Shown one piece after another: positions 23,024 to 33,243 of a DNA stretch of 64,000 bases. Numbering within the stretch: the first letter of the stretch is position 1; every line of letters starts with the position of its first letter. Below the pieces are notes generated by a model. It saw nothing but the letters and a program-made list of their open reading frames with translations, did not search any database and was not told the DNA's origin. The translations under genes and the position numbers were made by a program. Source of the stretch: Cephalotrichum gorgonifer (taxonomy: Eukaryota; Ascomycota; Sordariomycetes; Microascales; Microascaceae); the NCBI GenBank assembly GCA_900312665.1, contig ONZQ02000009.1, forward strand, positions 728,420 through 792,419, in the 5' to 3' direction.

Positions 23024-25124
23024 TTACTCCTCCTCCCCCGGTTCCACCAGAACGGACGCCACCTCGCACGCCTGAGCGAAAAATAGCCTCGCTGGCCGGT
23101 CGTAGTCGTTCTTGATACTGTAGTAGTTCCCTATTGTTCAAAGAGTCAGTTATCAACCCACATAGTCCTCTGATAATAATCCCATGCAGACAAGGAGACA
23201 AACTCACCCCTCGGGACAAAGAACTGCCCCCCCGCGCTGATCCGGAACTCGGACTCGTTGACGGTGACCAGCACCTTGCCGTAGAACACGAAGAAGACCA
23301 TCTGCATCTTGCGGGAGTTCTTGGGTTTCTTCTCAGCGTCGGGCGCCAGGTCGACAACGCCCGAGCCCATAAAGGACAGGTTCATCGTCTTGGCGAACCG
23401 GAACGTCGCGTTGCGAATGTCCCTCGTCACCGTGCCTTCGTTCGACAGCGCCAGTCGGTCCTCCGCCACGCCGACGTGGTCGCCGTCCGCAGGCGGGTTC
23501 AGCTCATGCTCGGCCTCCCAGAGAACCACGTCGCCAAACACCTCGCCCGTCTCGCGCTCCCACTCTTCAGGCTCCTCCTTCTCCTCCTCCTCCTCGTCCG
23601 CAATGGCCCGCCTCTTGGGACCCTTGCCTCGGCCGCGGGGTCGCGGGTTGCGTTTGCGCGTCTGCTCCTCGACCTCCTCGACGCGGAGGACCTCCCGTAT
23701 GCTGGGGAGAACCATTCGGCTGCCCGCGCGGAACATGTCCTCCCGCGCGTCGTCTTGGTCGTACGTCACATGCTCCCCCTTCCAGTACTCCAGGGGCTTA
23801 TAAGAGTGCCTGCCGGAGCGTGTCTGCTGGATTCCAGCATCGCGGCGGAGCGAAACGAGACCCCGCGACCTGGGCAGCGGCGGGCCGGGCTGGACTTGGA
23901 GAATGGATGCGTCTGGATCCTCGGTCTGGGGTTGGGCCCTCGGCTTAGGCCCTGACTTCTTCGTTGCGGCCACGGGGGCCTTTCCCTTCGCCTTCGCCTT
24001 TGGCTGTGTCTTTTGCCTCTTTTTATCCCGGTCTGGTTCCTGGTTGCCCTCTTCCTCAGGGGTCGCCCGTTCGCGCCGCTTAGAGCCCTTCGGCGTCGCT
24101 TTGGGGGCCTGCTTTGGCGGGCGGCCTCTCCGCACGGGCGCAACGGGCACATCGGCCGCTTCCGGCTCTAATTCTGCTTCGTCCACCTCCGACACGTCCT
24201 CCTGCGGCTGTTCACTTGGTTCCCTCTGTACAGGGGGCGCCTTTTTTGGAGGCCTACCCCTAGGGCGGCCACGGCCGGGCTTCGGCCTCGCCACTTCTTG
24301 TGCCTCCTCTTGGACCTCCTCTTCCTCACTAGACTCATTGGCACCCGTGCCTGCAGGCGGTGGTGAGTCCTGCACAAGCTGCATCGAGTCGTCCATATTC
24401 GGTGGCGCGGTGTCGACGCCAAGAACAGAGTCATCGCTGCTATCCTCCTGTTCCTCCTCCTCTATCGCGAACCGCGACGGCGCCGGACGTGTGCCGTTTG
24501 TCTTTTTCCCGCCGCGCGTGCCGTTGAGTTGCGTCTTCCGGAGGTCCAACTTCCTCGTCACGGTATGGTCGTCGCTATCATCCGTGTCGCGCGACCGCAC
24601 TATCGAGCCGCGACTGGGGGACGAGGTAAGGCCGAGGTGACGGTTCTTGAGGGCGGGGGATTGGAGGTTTGTCTTCGCGGGCGACCTGCCGCGCGGGATC
24701 GGTAGCCTCGGGCCCCTCTGGGCGGCGAGGACGGTGGACGGACCAGGCCCTGGTGCTGGACGTGAAGACATGTGTCAGCGGGGATAGGGTGGGGGAAGGA
24801 CAAGTTTCGCGCAAGCGCATTAGATAGGCACTCAAAACTTACACTCTAGTTCCATGTCCAGCTCCCCCGTCTCGTCGGCACGTGGGGTCGCCGCCTTCCG
24901 GGGGGAAGAGAAGAGCCCCTCGAGAGGCTGGAGGCCATGTTCGTCGCGGGCGCCGGTATCTGGTAGGGTCACGCCGGTTTTCCTACGCGACAAAGGGAAT
25001 TAGCTCCCACCATTGGGACGAAAACAACAGTAGACTGAGGACAATCGAGGCCAGCAGTGTACCTTCCCTGCTCTCCGAGCTCGTAGATGCGATCGGGCGC
25101 TCTGTGCGCACCCCTGGGTGGCAT
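23024..25124 (-). CDS. MIF2: Centromere protein CENP-C / Mif2
   Basis: Four exons, 25124-25063, 24982-24843, 24755-23208 and 23130-23024, give 618 residues. Introns are 80, 87 and 77 bases with good consensus and all phases fit. CENP-C binds centromeric CENP-A nucleosomes and anchors the inner kinetochore. Seen: the N-terminal Mif2 block (RIYELGEQGRKTGVTLPDTG, about 12-31, split by intron 1, and DEHGLQPLEGLFSSP) that contacts the Mis12 complex; two AT-hook cores (GRPRGRP near 231 and RRGRPPK near 276); the CENP-C motif about 371-393 (TRSGRHSYKPLEYWKGE); and a C-terminal cupin dimerisation domain from about 482, ending with FFVPRGNYYSIKNDYDRPAR across the last intron. Reading only the long middle exon would lose both conserved ends. 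Confidence 0.95.
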
Positions 25125-26584
25125 CTCGTCACCAGTGCTAATGGGGTCGCGAAGTCGCGTATTATCGCCAAGTCGCGAGATTGATAGTTCGTGGGTGAGA
25201 ATGGAGAGTACGGCGGTTGCTGGGAACCCACGAGGAGGTATGGCGGAAGGTTTGCGTCGGCGAGATGGATGGTAATTGCGCAGGTGCACCGGCGGAAGAA
25301 TGGCGTGTTAAGGCGTGGGGGTGGTAAGTTGGTGCGGCGAATGTTCCACGGATGAAGTCTTTCGCGTGGTTGAAGGTGGATGGATTTGTTGACACGCAAA
25401 ATTGGGACCCGCCCCGAGATTAGTGAAGTGACAAAGGGGGACTTGATTCACAGGGAGCTGCAGCGGGGGGTATCCGCAACATAAAGAAATTACTGGTCCG
25501 TAGGACGCATGTGGCTTCTGGAAGCGCGGGTATTGTAGCTCGCATTTTCGAGTTAGTGGGGACCGGCCACCCACCCCGGTATCTCTATGTACCTGGCCCC
25601 GCCGCGGCCAAGCTCATCGCCAGCACCGTCATGTATCTCCCGAATATTCCAACACGCGTTCAAGCGAGTTCGCGTCGAGGGGCCATTTTCACTTTGGCCT
25701 GAAGTCTCAAAGCTCGCGATAGGTCGAATGCCTAACGACCAACACAATACCCCCAATCTGTCCGGCACGAAAATCCCCCCGCGGATGATAGAATTAATTT
25801 CGTAGACACACGCCACTTCGCTGAGACCTTGACGACACTGTAGTCATCTTGCTCGCGATGCCAGTCCGAGGGTTTTCGCTTTCAACCACATTTTGGCTCT
25901 TTTCCTAATGTGAGTGTAAGGAGGGACTCGGATCATAGCCGGGGGCTCACTCGGTTCTCTTTTCTCTACTTCTTTTACAACAATACGTGTTTACTTACAT
26001 TAATACTTGCATTCATCTCCCCCCAACGAGCCTGTTGATGATGCTTGTGAAAGCTACGGTACAAGATGAGCAGACACTGATAGATCTACAGGCATATTTA
26101 GGGATATGGAGGACTGTGAGGCTAGGTTAGGTGTTCGCAGGCAGTCCTGGGGAAGGGGAGAGATAAGAGTTCACTGTTCGCCCATGGGCCCTGGTATATC
26201 TCCTTAGGAATTCGGAATATATCGATCCTTGACAAGTCCAAAGCACTCTAAATCTTCTCGTGATACATGCCGGTCATCCATGCTAAAGAACACGATCGTG
26301 CTGACTCAGCTAGACCCAAGCGGGACGGGATCGGGTGCGTGTGACAGCGCGTCAGCCGGTATGCGCGTTAAGCTACTAATACGCGTAAAGCCGAAACTTC
26401 AACTTCCTCTCAAGACAAGGCAGGTTAACTCGAGAAATCAACCCGCCCCCACCCACGACGTCGAATAGGGCCAAGTCGAACGACCCGACCAGATTCGAAT
26501 CCGGAGGGAAATAGTCTATTCTCATGCTCCTGTTGCACTAATACCCCGAAACCTTTCAATCCCTGCATCTGTGCCACACCCGCC
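25125..26584. other. Divergent intergenic region, CENP-C / RNase H2A
   Basis: About 1.46 kb between divergent starts. No gene is supported. A GATTCGAATCC string near 26492 looks like a tRNA B box but does not fold as a T arm. Confidence 0.5.
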
Positions 26585-27640
26585 ATGGCCGACTCGCAGC
26601 CAGACCTCTCCCCAGAGGTTTCCGCCGAGGATACCTTCGCCCTCCCCTCAATCCACCGCGAGACCCTCCTCTCCGGCGCTTCCTACTCCCATTTCTCCCC
26701 CGTGCCCCCCCGCCTCCTCCCACCACCAGCCGATCCGTCCTCCCCCGCCGATTCAGCCGCGGGCGAGCCGTGCGTTCTCGGCGTGGACGAGGCCGGCCGC
26801 GGCCCCGTCCTCGGCCCGATGGTCTACGGCGTCTTCTACCTCCCGATACCCCTCTCCGACCCCCTCCTCCGCGACACCCACCACTTCGACGACTCAAAGG
26901 TTCTCACGCCTGGCGTGCGCGCCTCCCTCATGCGCACGCTCTGCACCTCCTCCTCCGACCTCCACTCTGCCTGCGGCTGGGCCACGAGCTCGCTCTCGGC
27001 CCGCGACATATCCTCCAACATGATGCGCCCCGGTGCTATGTACAACCTCAACGCGCAGGCCTTGGACGCAACAGTCGAGCTTATCCGCGGCGTGCTGGAC
27101 CGCGGCGTCAATGTCCGCGAGATCTACGTCGACACCGTCGGACCCCCCGCCTCGTACCAAGCCAAGCTCCTGCGCTTCTTCCCCGGCGTGAAGATCACCG
27201 TCGCCAAGAAGGCCGACAGCCTCTATCCCTGCGTGAGCGCCGCCTCCGTTTGCGCAAAGGTTACCCGCGACGTTGCGCTCGAGGTCCTCTACAAGCATCA
27301 CCCCTCCCTGCTCCAGCCCGAAGACCCCGCCGCCCCTCCCTTCAAGGAAGGGGATGCGATGGCCTGGGGCTCGGGCTACCCCTCCGACGCGCGCTGCGTT
27401 ACCTGGCTCCGCGGGAATATGCACCCCGTCTTTGGGTGGGGCCCCGAGTGCAGGTTCAGCTGGGGCACATCGAAGGACTTACTGGAGGGAAAGTCCGGCG
27501 TCAAGGTCGAGTGGCCCGCTGACGAGGATGCGGAGACGACCCGCGTGACGGACTTCTTCGTCGCAGGCGCGGTGGCTGGGGAGGCGGCGGATGAGATGGG
27601 GACGTGGTTCGGGAGCCCGGCTGGCCTGGAAGCCTTCTGA
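26585..27640 (+). CDS. RNH201: Ribonuclease H2 catalytic subunit A
   Basis: A single exon of 351 residues. It cleaves RNA in RNA/DNA hybrids and removes single ribonucleotides from genomic DNA, in a complex with two other subunits. The four catalytic acids of type 2 RNase H are all present with the right spacing: Asp68 and Glu69 in GVDEAGRGPVLGPMVY, Asp183 in IYVDTVG, and Asp211 in KKADSLYPCVSAASVCAKVTRD. The DDSK motif sits at about 102-105. The ATG has good context (gccATGg) 15 bases after a CA-rich leader. The 62-residue N-terminal tail before the domain is longer than in the human protein. It is convergent with SEY1, 243 bases away. Confidence 0.96.
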   Translation: MADSQPDLSPEVSAEDTFALPSIHRETLLSGASYSHFSPVPPRLLPPPADPSSPADSAAGEPCVLGVDEAGRGPVLGPMVYGVFYLPIPLSDPLLRDTHHFDDSKVLTPGVRASLMRTLCTSSSDLHSACGWATSSLSARDISSNMMRPGAMYNLNAQALDATVELIRGVLDRGVNVREIYVDTVGPPASYQAKLLRFFPGVKITVAKKADSLYPCVSAASVCAKVTRDVALEVLYKHHPSLLQPEDPAAPPFKEGDAMAWGSGYPSDARCVTWLRGNMHPVFGWGPECRFSWGTSKDLLEGKSGVKVEWPADEDAETTRVTDFFVAGAVAGEAADEMGTWFGSPAGLEAF

Positions 27641-27883
27641 TAGCGGCATACCTTCGCTTCTCTTTCTGTATATCATTCTCGGGGGGTTTCTTCGGGGCGT
27701 TCTTGGTCGGGACAGGGATTAGATCAGCGCCGCGCTGCAAGGGGGTACGGGTAAAACCCTGCTACCTGTAAAATATATCCTATTTTGGGAATTCGGTATT
27801 CGGAATAGACTGATGTGAGGCTACCCGTGTACAAAAACAGCCCTTCTTCTATAAAGGTCCCCCGTCAATTCATACAACAATCA

Positions 27884-30689
27884 TTAAATATCCTCCTCCT
27901 CCCGCGCCGGGGCTCTTCTCCCCGTACTGTCCAGCGTGTCCATGCTGATGGCCTCGCTGTTCTCGCGGGCCGGCATGGCGAGCGCCTGTCGTGCGGTTTC
28001 GTTGTTCTCTAGGAACTCTCGGAGCCGCTGTTTCCCAAGCTCGACACCCTGCCGCCCCGCCGCGCTGGCCATCTGGAGCATGGGCCCCAGCAGGTTGAGG
28101 TGGGCCGCGATGTAGGTTCCCCCCGCGAGTATGATCAGGAGAAGGAACAGGAAGGGGTTTCGAAGGACTAGTAGCACGCCACATTGTCAGCACAACGGAT
28201 CACCGCACGAATGTATAATAAAGGGAGGACAAGAGACTTACCCGCCACAATCTCGTTCCACCCAAGGGCCAAGAGCAAACCATAAAACGGCAGCGGGATC
28301 TGAGACACGCCACCGATCGCGCTCCGCTTGGCCTCGACGTAGACGCCATCCGCAGTCTTCTTGAACCTTATTACGAGATCCTGCCTCTTGCTCTCGCTCA
28401 AGATGGTCATCTCTTCCTCGAGACTCTTCCCCTCGTCCTCATCCACGCCTCCGATGGGCGGGAGGTCCTCCTCGTCCCCGGCCTCGGCACCCGCGGGTTG
28501 CGGCCCGACCCACCCGGGCAGGTCCGGCGGAGCGTAAGTTTCCGCGAGTCGGAACCTCGACAGCAGGGGGATTAGGGTCAAGGTAGACTCTCTGGCCTTG
28601 GTGTACACGCCCTCGATGTCGTCTGTTGGCTGCCAGATCCGCGGCACGCCCGCGTCGTCATACCGGAACTTATCCTCAAAGTTCTCCCGTAGCTTGAGGA
28701 GGATGTTCCCCTCCATGACCTCCTCGTCGACCCTCTCCCTCAGCGCGATCCACGACTTCCGCCGGAGGCGCCACAGCCCGACCTCAACCTCCTCGGGGCT
28801 AGCCTCAAAGCTCTTCGCGCGATCCGAGAACCGTACCTCGGCTTCTCGCACTATGTCGGTGAAAACGTTCCATATCCTGTCCCAGAGGTCCTTTTCCGCG
28901 GGGGGTTTCTGCGTCGCGTCGGATGACTCAGGCGCGCCGGAGCCGGCGCGTCCTGATCCGAGCTTGCTGAACTCCAGGCCGACGGAGTCGCCGAGGCGCG
29001 ACTTGACCCAGCGCTCGACGCGGGTCGCTAGGCGGCGGAGTTCCTCTTTCCGCAGCTTGCTGCTCACTTCGTCGAGCTCTCTGCCGAAAACGAGATACTG
29101 AGACTTGAAGTTGGTCCAGGGGAGGTCCTCGATGACTAGCGCCTTGGCCTCATCCTTGAAGACGCTGAGGACCCTCGCCTTCTCCTGGGCTACAATGTCG
29201 GCAAAGTCATAGCTCCCGCCGGCCTTTTGCCCTGCCTTGACCTTGTTCGTTACGGCGTCGGTGAATGACTGGACGCCACCCTTGTGGCACCCCGTCAATT
29301 GCGCGAGGTAGAGCGTCTTGAGCCTCCCATCGACTTTGCCCTCGAGGTCAGACCGCTTCCTAGTATAGACACCCTTATGGTAGCGCCCAGCCTGGACATC
29401 AAAGTCTTTGATGCACCGCTCTCGGGCAGCCTTTCCGGTCGAGCCGAGCTTTTCCAACACAATGGCCTTTCCAACCCTGGTTCCCTCGGCCTGTCGCTCC
29501 TCGAGAGGAGCGATGACCTCATCGAAAGCGAGGAGTACCTCCCGCGAGATCTCGTCACATCGGAATTGGGCGAGCAGTTCCTGCTGAGTAGGGAGATCCA
29601 GGTCTTTGTTGCTGACAATCTGGTCCCAAATACCCTCGGCGTAGACGGAGAATCCGTCGGCAGGGATGCGCCGGTGATATTCAGGCAGGAAGACACCGCC
29701 CTGGAGCTCTTGTTCGCCACGCGAGCCTGTCTTCGTAGAGGGGTGGCCAGCGACGAAGCGCGCACCGAGGTTGTCGACCTCGGTGGCAAACTTATCGGCC
29801 TGCAGGACCTTGTGGGGGAGCGCGGCGAAGGCGAAATCGAAGTAATCTTCTATGCGCGAGCTCTCTAAGCCCTGCGGCTTTGAGATGGAAGACCAGATCT
29901 TGGACAGATCCTGGACTAAGGTATCGCGCAGGTTCGAGAGAGGTGTCGTGCCGATGTGGTCGCGGATGACGAAGAATAGGAGAGATCGAGGGGTTGCCCT
30001 GCGCTCACGCGGTGTTAGTGGATCCGGTCGCACCTTGCCGAGATGGGTAGGAGAAACGTACTGCTTGTCCTTGAGGAATAGCTGGAGGTTGACCTCGAAG
30101 ACAGTCTTCAGGAGACCCATGTTCGCGCCCTGGTACAGGCCGACCTGATGCTCCCAGATGTTCACAATCAGGACCTCGCTTGTCGCAAGGGCGAACAGCG
30201 CGCTCTTCCTCTCAAAGTCCTGGTCCTCACCGCGTTCACGGCCATCGGTCCCTTCGACATCCATAACCAAGATATTGTCCGCCATGGCGATGGTCTTGTC
30301 CCCCAGCCCGCCTTTCTCTCTCTTGTTCTTCGAGAGCCAAATGCCCTTAGTTGTCTGTCGCCGCTCTGTCTCGGACATGACGGAGAAATGGGTGCCGAAA
30401 AGCATATTAAGGAGGGTCGACTTGCCGGTCGATTGGGACCCGAAGACGGAGATGAGGTGGTAGTTAAACCCGGCGTCGGCGACATTGGTGCTCTGGAGGT
30501 AGGAGTTCAAGCTCGAGCTATGGGGGTCATGGGGGTTAGTTCACCTCGATCTGGCGGTCAAGGAGCAGGGCGTCGGGTACAAGACGGGACTGCGTACTTG
30601 AAGGTCTTGTCCTCATCGATGACTTGAACGCCATGCTCATACTTCTGGGAGCTTGGCTCCTCGCCAACAGCCGCGAAGTGGTCGTTCAT
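27884..30689 (-). CDS. SEY1: ER membrane-fusion GTPase Sey1 (RHD3/atlastin-like)
   Basis: Exons 30689-30598, 30517-28242 and 28167-27884 give 883 residues; introns are 80 and 74 bases. Sey1 is a dynamin-like GTPase that fuses ER tubules. Seen: the N-terminal block VQVIDEDKTFNSSLNSYL rebuilt across intron 1; the P loop GSQSTGKS (57-64); the switch region DVEGTDGRERGED; and an RDH..T motif in the G4 position. A long helical middle region follows. Two hydrophobic segments near the C-terminus (IPLPFYGLLLALGWNEIVAV and NPFLFLLLIILAGGTYIAA) make the membrane hairpin, split by intron 2 at WNEIVAVLRNPF. The tail is cytosolic and acidic at its end. Length and order fit the family well. Confidence 0.96.
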
Positions 30690-31593
30690 GACGGCTAGAA
30701 GGAACTAAAACACGCGGAAAAGGGGGATATATAGTCTATAGCTGCATGGGAAACACAGGAGAGCAATATGGCATAAAAGGCTGGCGGTGGCGGATATTTA
30801 GGTGTCGTGCTGGAGTGAACGAGCCACGCGGTCGGCTAGTGCGTTGTCCCGCGAGATTGGGCGGGTGGTTGAGGTGAAGTGAGCTAGTATGCAGGCGGAT
30901 TCAAGTTGTGACCAAATTGTCTTGTGATCAAGGGACCTTGGTTGGAACTTGGGTAATATTATGCATCAATCTTGTTCGCCACGTTTCCGGACGGGAGAGT
31001 GTCCGGATGTAGATGATTATGTCATCACCAATCACCATTTCATCAGCGACCACTGGAGCTGAGCTGAGCGGACCACCACAGACATTCAAGGATCCATATG
31101 TGGCGAGGGAATAAAGTTGTGAGCATGGCATCTGAAGGTGCCAAATTCAAAATACCTACCTATATCATGGGGCCGCGGGTTATTGGAAACTGGGAGACCT
31201 GACGGCGATCATCCGTGTATCACTCCGATCTTATGAGCGCCGTCCCGGAAGGTTGATTGCGAACGTCGTACTCGACACAGTACAAAAAGCAATGTCCGTC
31301 TCTCCACATACTGCCCTGGGCAATGCTAGCGTAGCATTCGCGACAAAGAATGCGAGTATAGCGAATAAACGGTTGCAGAGAACGAAGCAAGGACATGCGG
31401 CCCATAGAGTGCGGTCTCACAGATACCGAGACCTTGAAGATGGAATCGTCAAATACAGCTTATGTAATCCTATCTTGAAATGCGTGCCCCTCCAGGTACC
31501 AGAGATCCATGAGAGGCTTCCATCTCGCCCAAACCCGTCCAATACGTCTCTCTCCATCGCCATTTTAAGTACTCGCCTGATCAATTAGCCATC
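30690..31593. other. Divergent intergenic region, SEY1 / dienelactone hydrolase
   Basis: About 0.9 kb with two divergent promoters. A 111-codon plus-strand frame at 31253 shows no recognisable protein. Confidence 0.5.
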
Positions 31594-32839
31594 ATGTTGA
31601 TTGTAGAATCCCATGTCGACGTTAACACCGTCGTGGACGGCAAGGATAGCCCCATGAGTGAGCTCGAGCTACCCCGCGATCGCCGGCGCACCTCCCACTG
31701 ACCTTGAACAAGGGATATTCGTCTTCACCCCCACAGTCCCGCAGTATCCCAACGCGTAAGTGAGCCAAATATTCGGTTATAATATTAAGAATCACAGTAT
31801 TGACTTCCATAATAGCCGATTCCCGGGCGTTGTTCTCTTCAGCGAGATCTACCAAGGTGAGTGCAGTTGCCATCGCGGGGTAATTATCGCGGGGTTAAAA
31901 TGCCCCTCGAACGTCCAGCAACGCCCCTATTCTCATCAACTTCGTCCTTTCTAGTTACCGGTCCAGTTGCCCGATTCGCGCGGCAGATCGCTGGACACGG
32001 TTACGTCGTTGCCGCCCCGAGCTCATATCACGAGTTCACCGGCCCGGAGCCCCTCGCATACGATGTTCCCGGTACCGACAAGGGCAATGAGTGGAAGGTA
32101 GCAAAGGTATCGCCCCCTTTCCAAGCTATATCCAGGGCCATACGTCCCCTATCTTACCGTTCTGGTGCGCGGTGTTAGTTGGGGGTCAAAACTGACAAGA
32201 CGTCTCTAGACCCTCGACTCCTACGACCAGGATGTCATCAAGACAGTTGACTATCTCCTAACGCACCCCAACTGCAATGGCCGCATCGGAAGCACTGGCA
32301 TGTGTCTCGGCGGCCACCTTGCCCTCCGCGCTGGCGTAAGAATCCTCCCCTCTCTTCTATGCCCACCGCCCACCGCCCACTCCTCTCTCCCCTCGACAAC
32401 CCTAACACAGCCTTAGCTCGACACCCGCATCTCCGCCATCGTCTCCTACTTCGCCACAGATGTCCACAGCAGGACCCTAGGCCCCCACCCCGCCAACAAC
32501 TCCCCCACTCCTCCCCCTTCATCCCCCCACACCCTCGACAACCTCTCCCGAATCTCGGCGGAGGTCGCCATGCTCTTCGGTCTAAAGGACACGCATGTCC
32601 CGGACGCCGGCCGCGACCTTATCCGCCTAAAGCTTCGTGAGGCCGGTGTCGTGAACAGCTTCCACGAGTTCGCGTGGGCCCAACACGCCTTCATCAGGGA
32701 CGAACTCAGCAAGGGGCGGTACGATCCCGTGATTACCAAGGTTTGCTTCGAGATCCTGCTGGAGCTCTTCGGAAGGGTTCTGAAGACCGAAGTTGGCGAG
32801 AGGGATGCGCAGCCACAGAAGGTCGAGCATGTCTGCTAG
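31594..32839 (+). CDS. Dienelactone hydrolase family protein
   Basis: Six exons, 31594-31657, 31713-31755, 31816-31856, 31955-32106, 32210-32335 and 32417-32839, give 282 residues. All five introns (55-103 bases) keep the frame. The product is an alpha/beta hydrolase of the dienelactone hydrolase type. Seen: the start MLIVESHVDVNT; FPGVVLFSEIYQVTGPVARFA; the nucleophile elbow GSTGMCLGGH with Cys132 in place of the usual Ser; Asp200 in LFGLKDTHVPD; and His232 in WAQHAF. These make a Cys-Asp-His triad. Fungal members are often annotated as carboxymethylenebutenolidase, but the true substrate is unknown. The small 41- and 43-base exons were called from phase and conserved residues, so they are a little less certain than the rest. 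Confidence 0.9.
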
Positions 32840-33243
32840 AGTCTCGGGATGAGAGAGCATTCAAGGGGGAAAGAGAACGGGGGAGAAGGAGGCATTACCC
32901 GCATGTTAGTCACTCCTGCTGTCTCAAGACATGATTTCTTCTTGCAAGGCAAAGGTTCCAAGGGAATGCTTTTCTATAGATTTGAACATCGATCTCCGTT
33001 CTCCAAATATCTCGGTTTAGAATGCAAAAACTAGTATATCATCCATCCTTATGTACCCAATCTGCCCCCTTCCAAAATGCCACATGAACAAAAAAAATCA
33101 TTAACATCGTTTCGAGATGTGTAGGAATCTACTACCTCCCCTCCTTGGGGAAATTGGTCCATCTATGTGAAGATTATGTCCTCCAATCCATTCCCTTTCA
33201 TCTATGTTTCTTTTTTTGGCGTTTCCGGGTCCATCCCGGGGGA
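32840..33243. other. Convergent intergenic region
   Basis: About 400 bases of 3' sequence of the hydrolase and the channel gene; nothing else is seen. Confidence 0.6.

Noticed and set aside
23134..23955. 273-codon plus-strand frame over CENP-C
   Set aside because: It crosses an intron and the coding part of CENP-C on the other strand; composition is Arg/Leu-rich and accidental.
26490..26505. GATTCGAATCC resembling a tRNA B box
   Set aside because: The flanking bases do not pair into a T stem on either strand.
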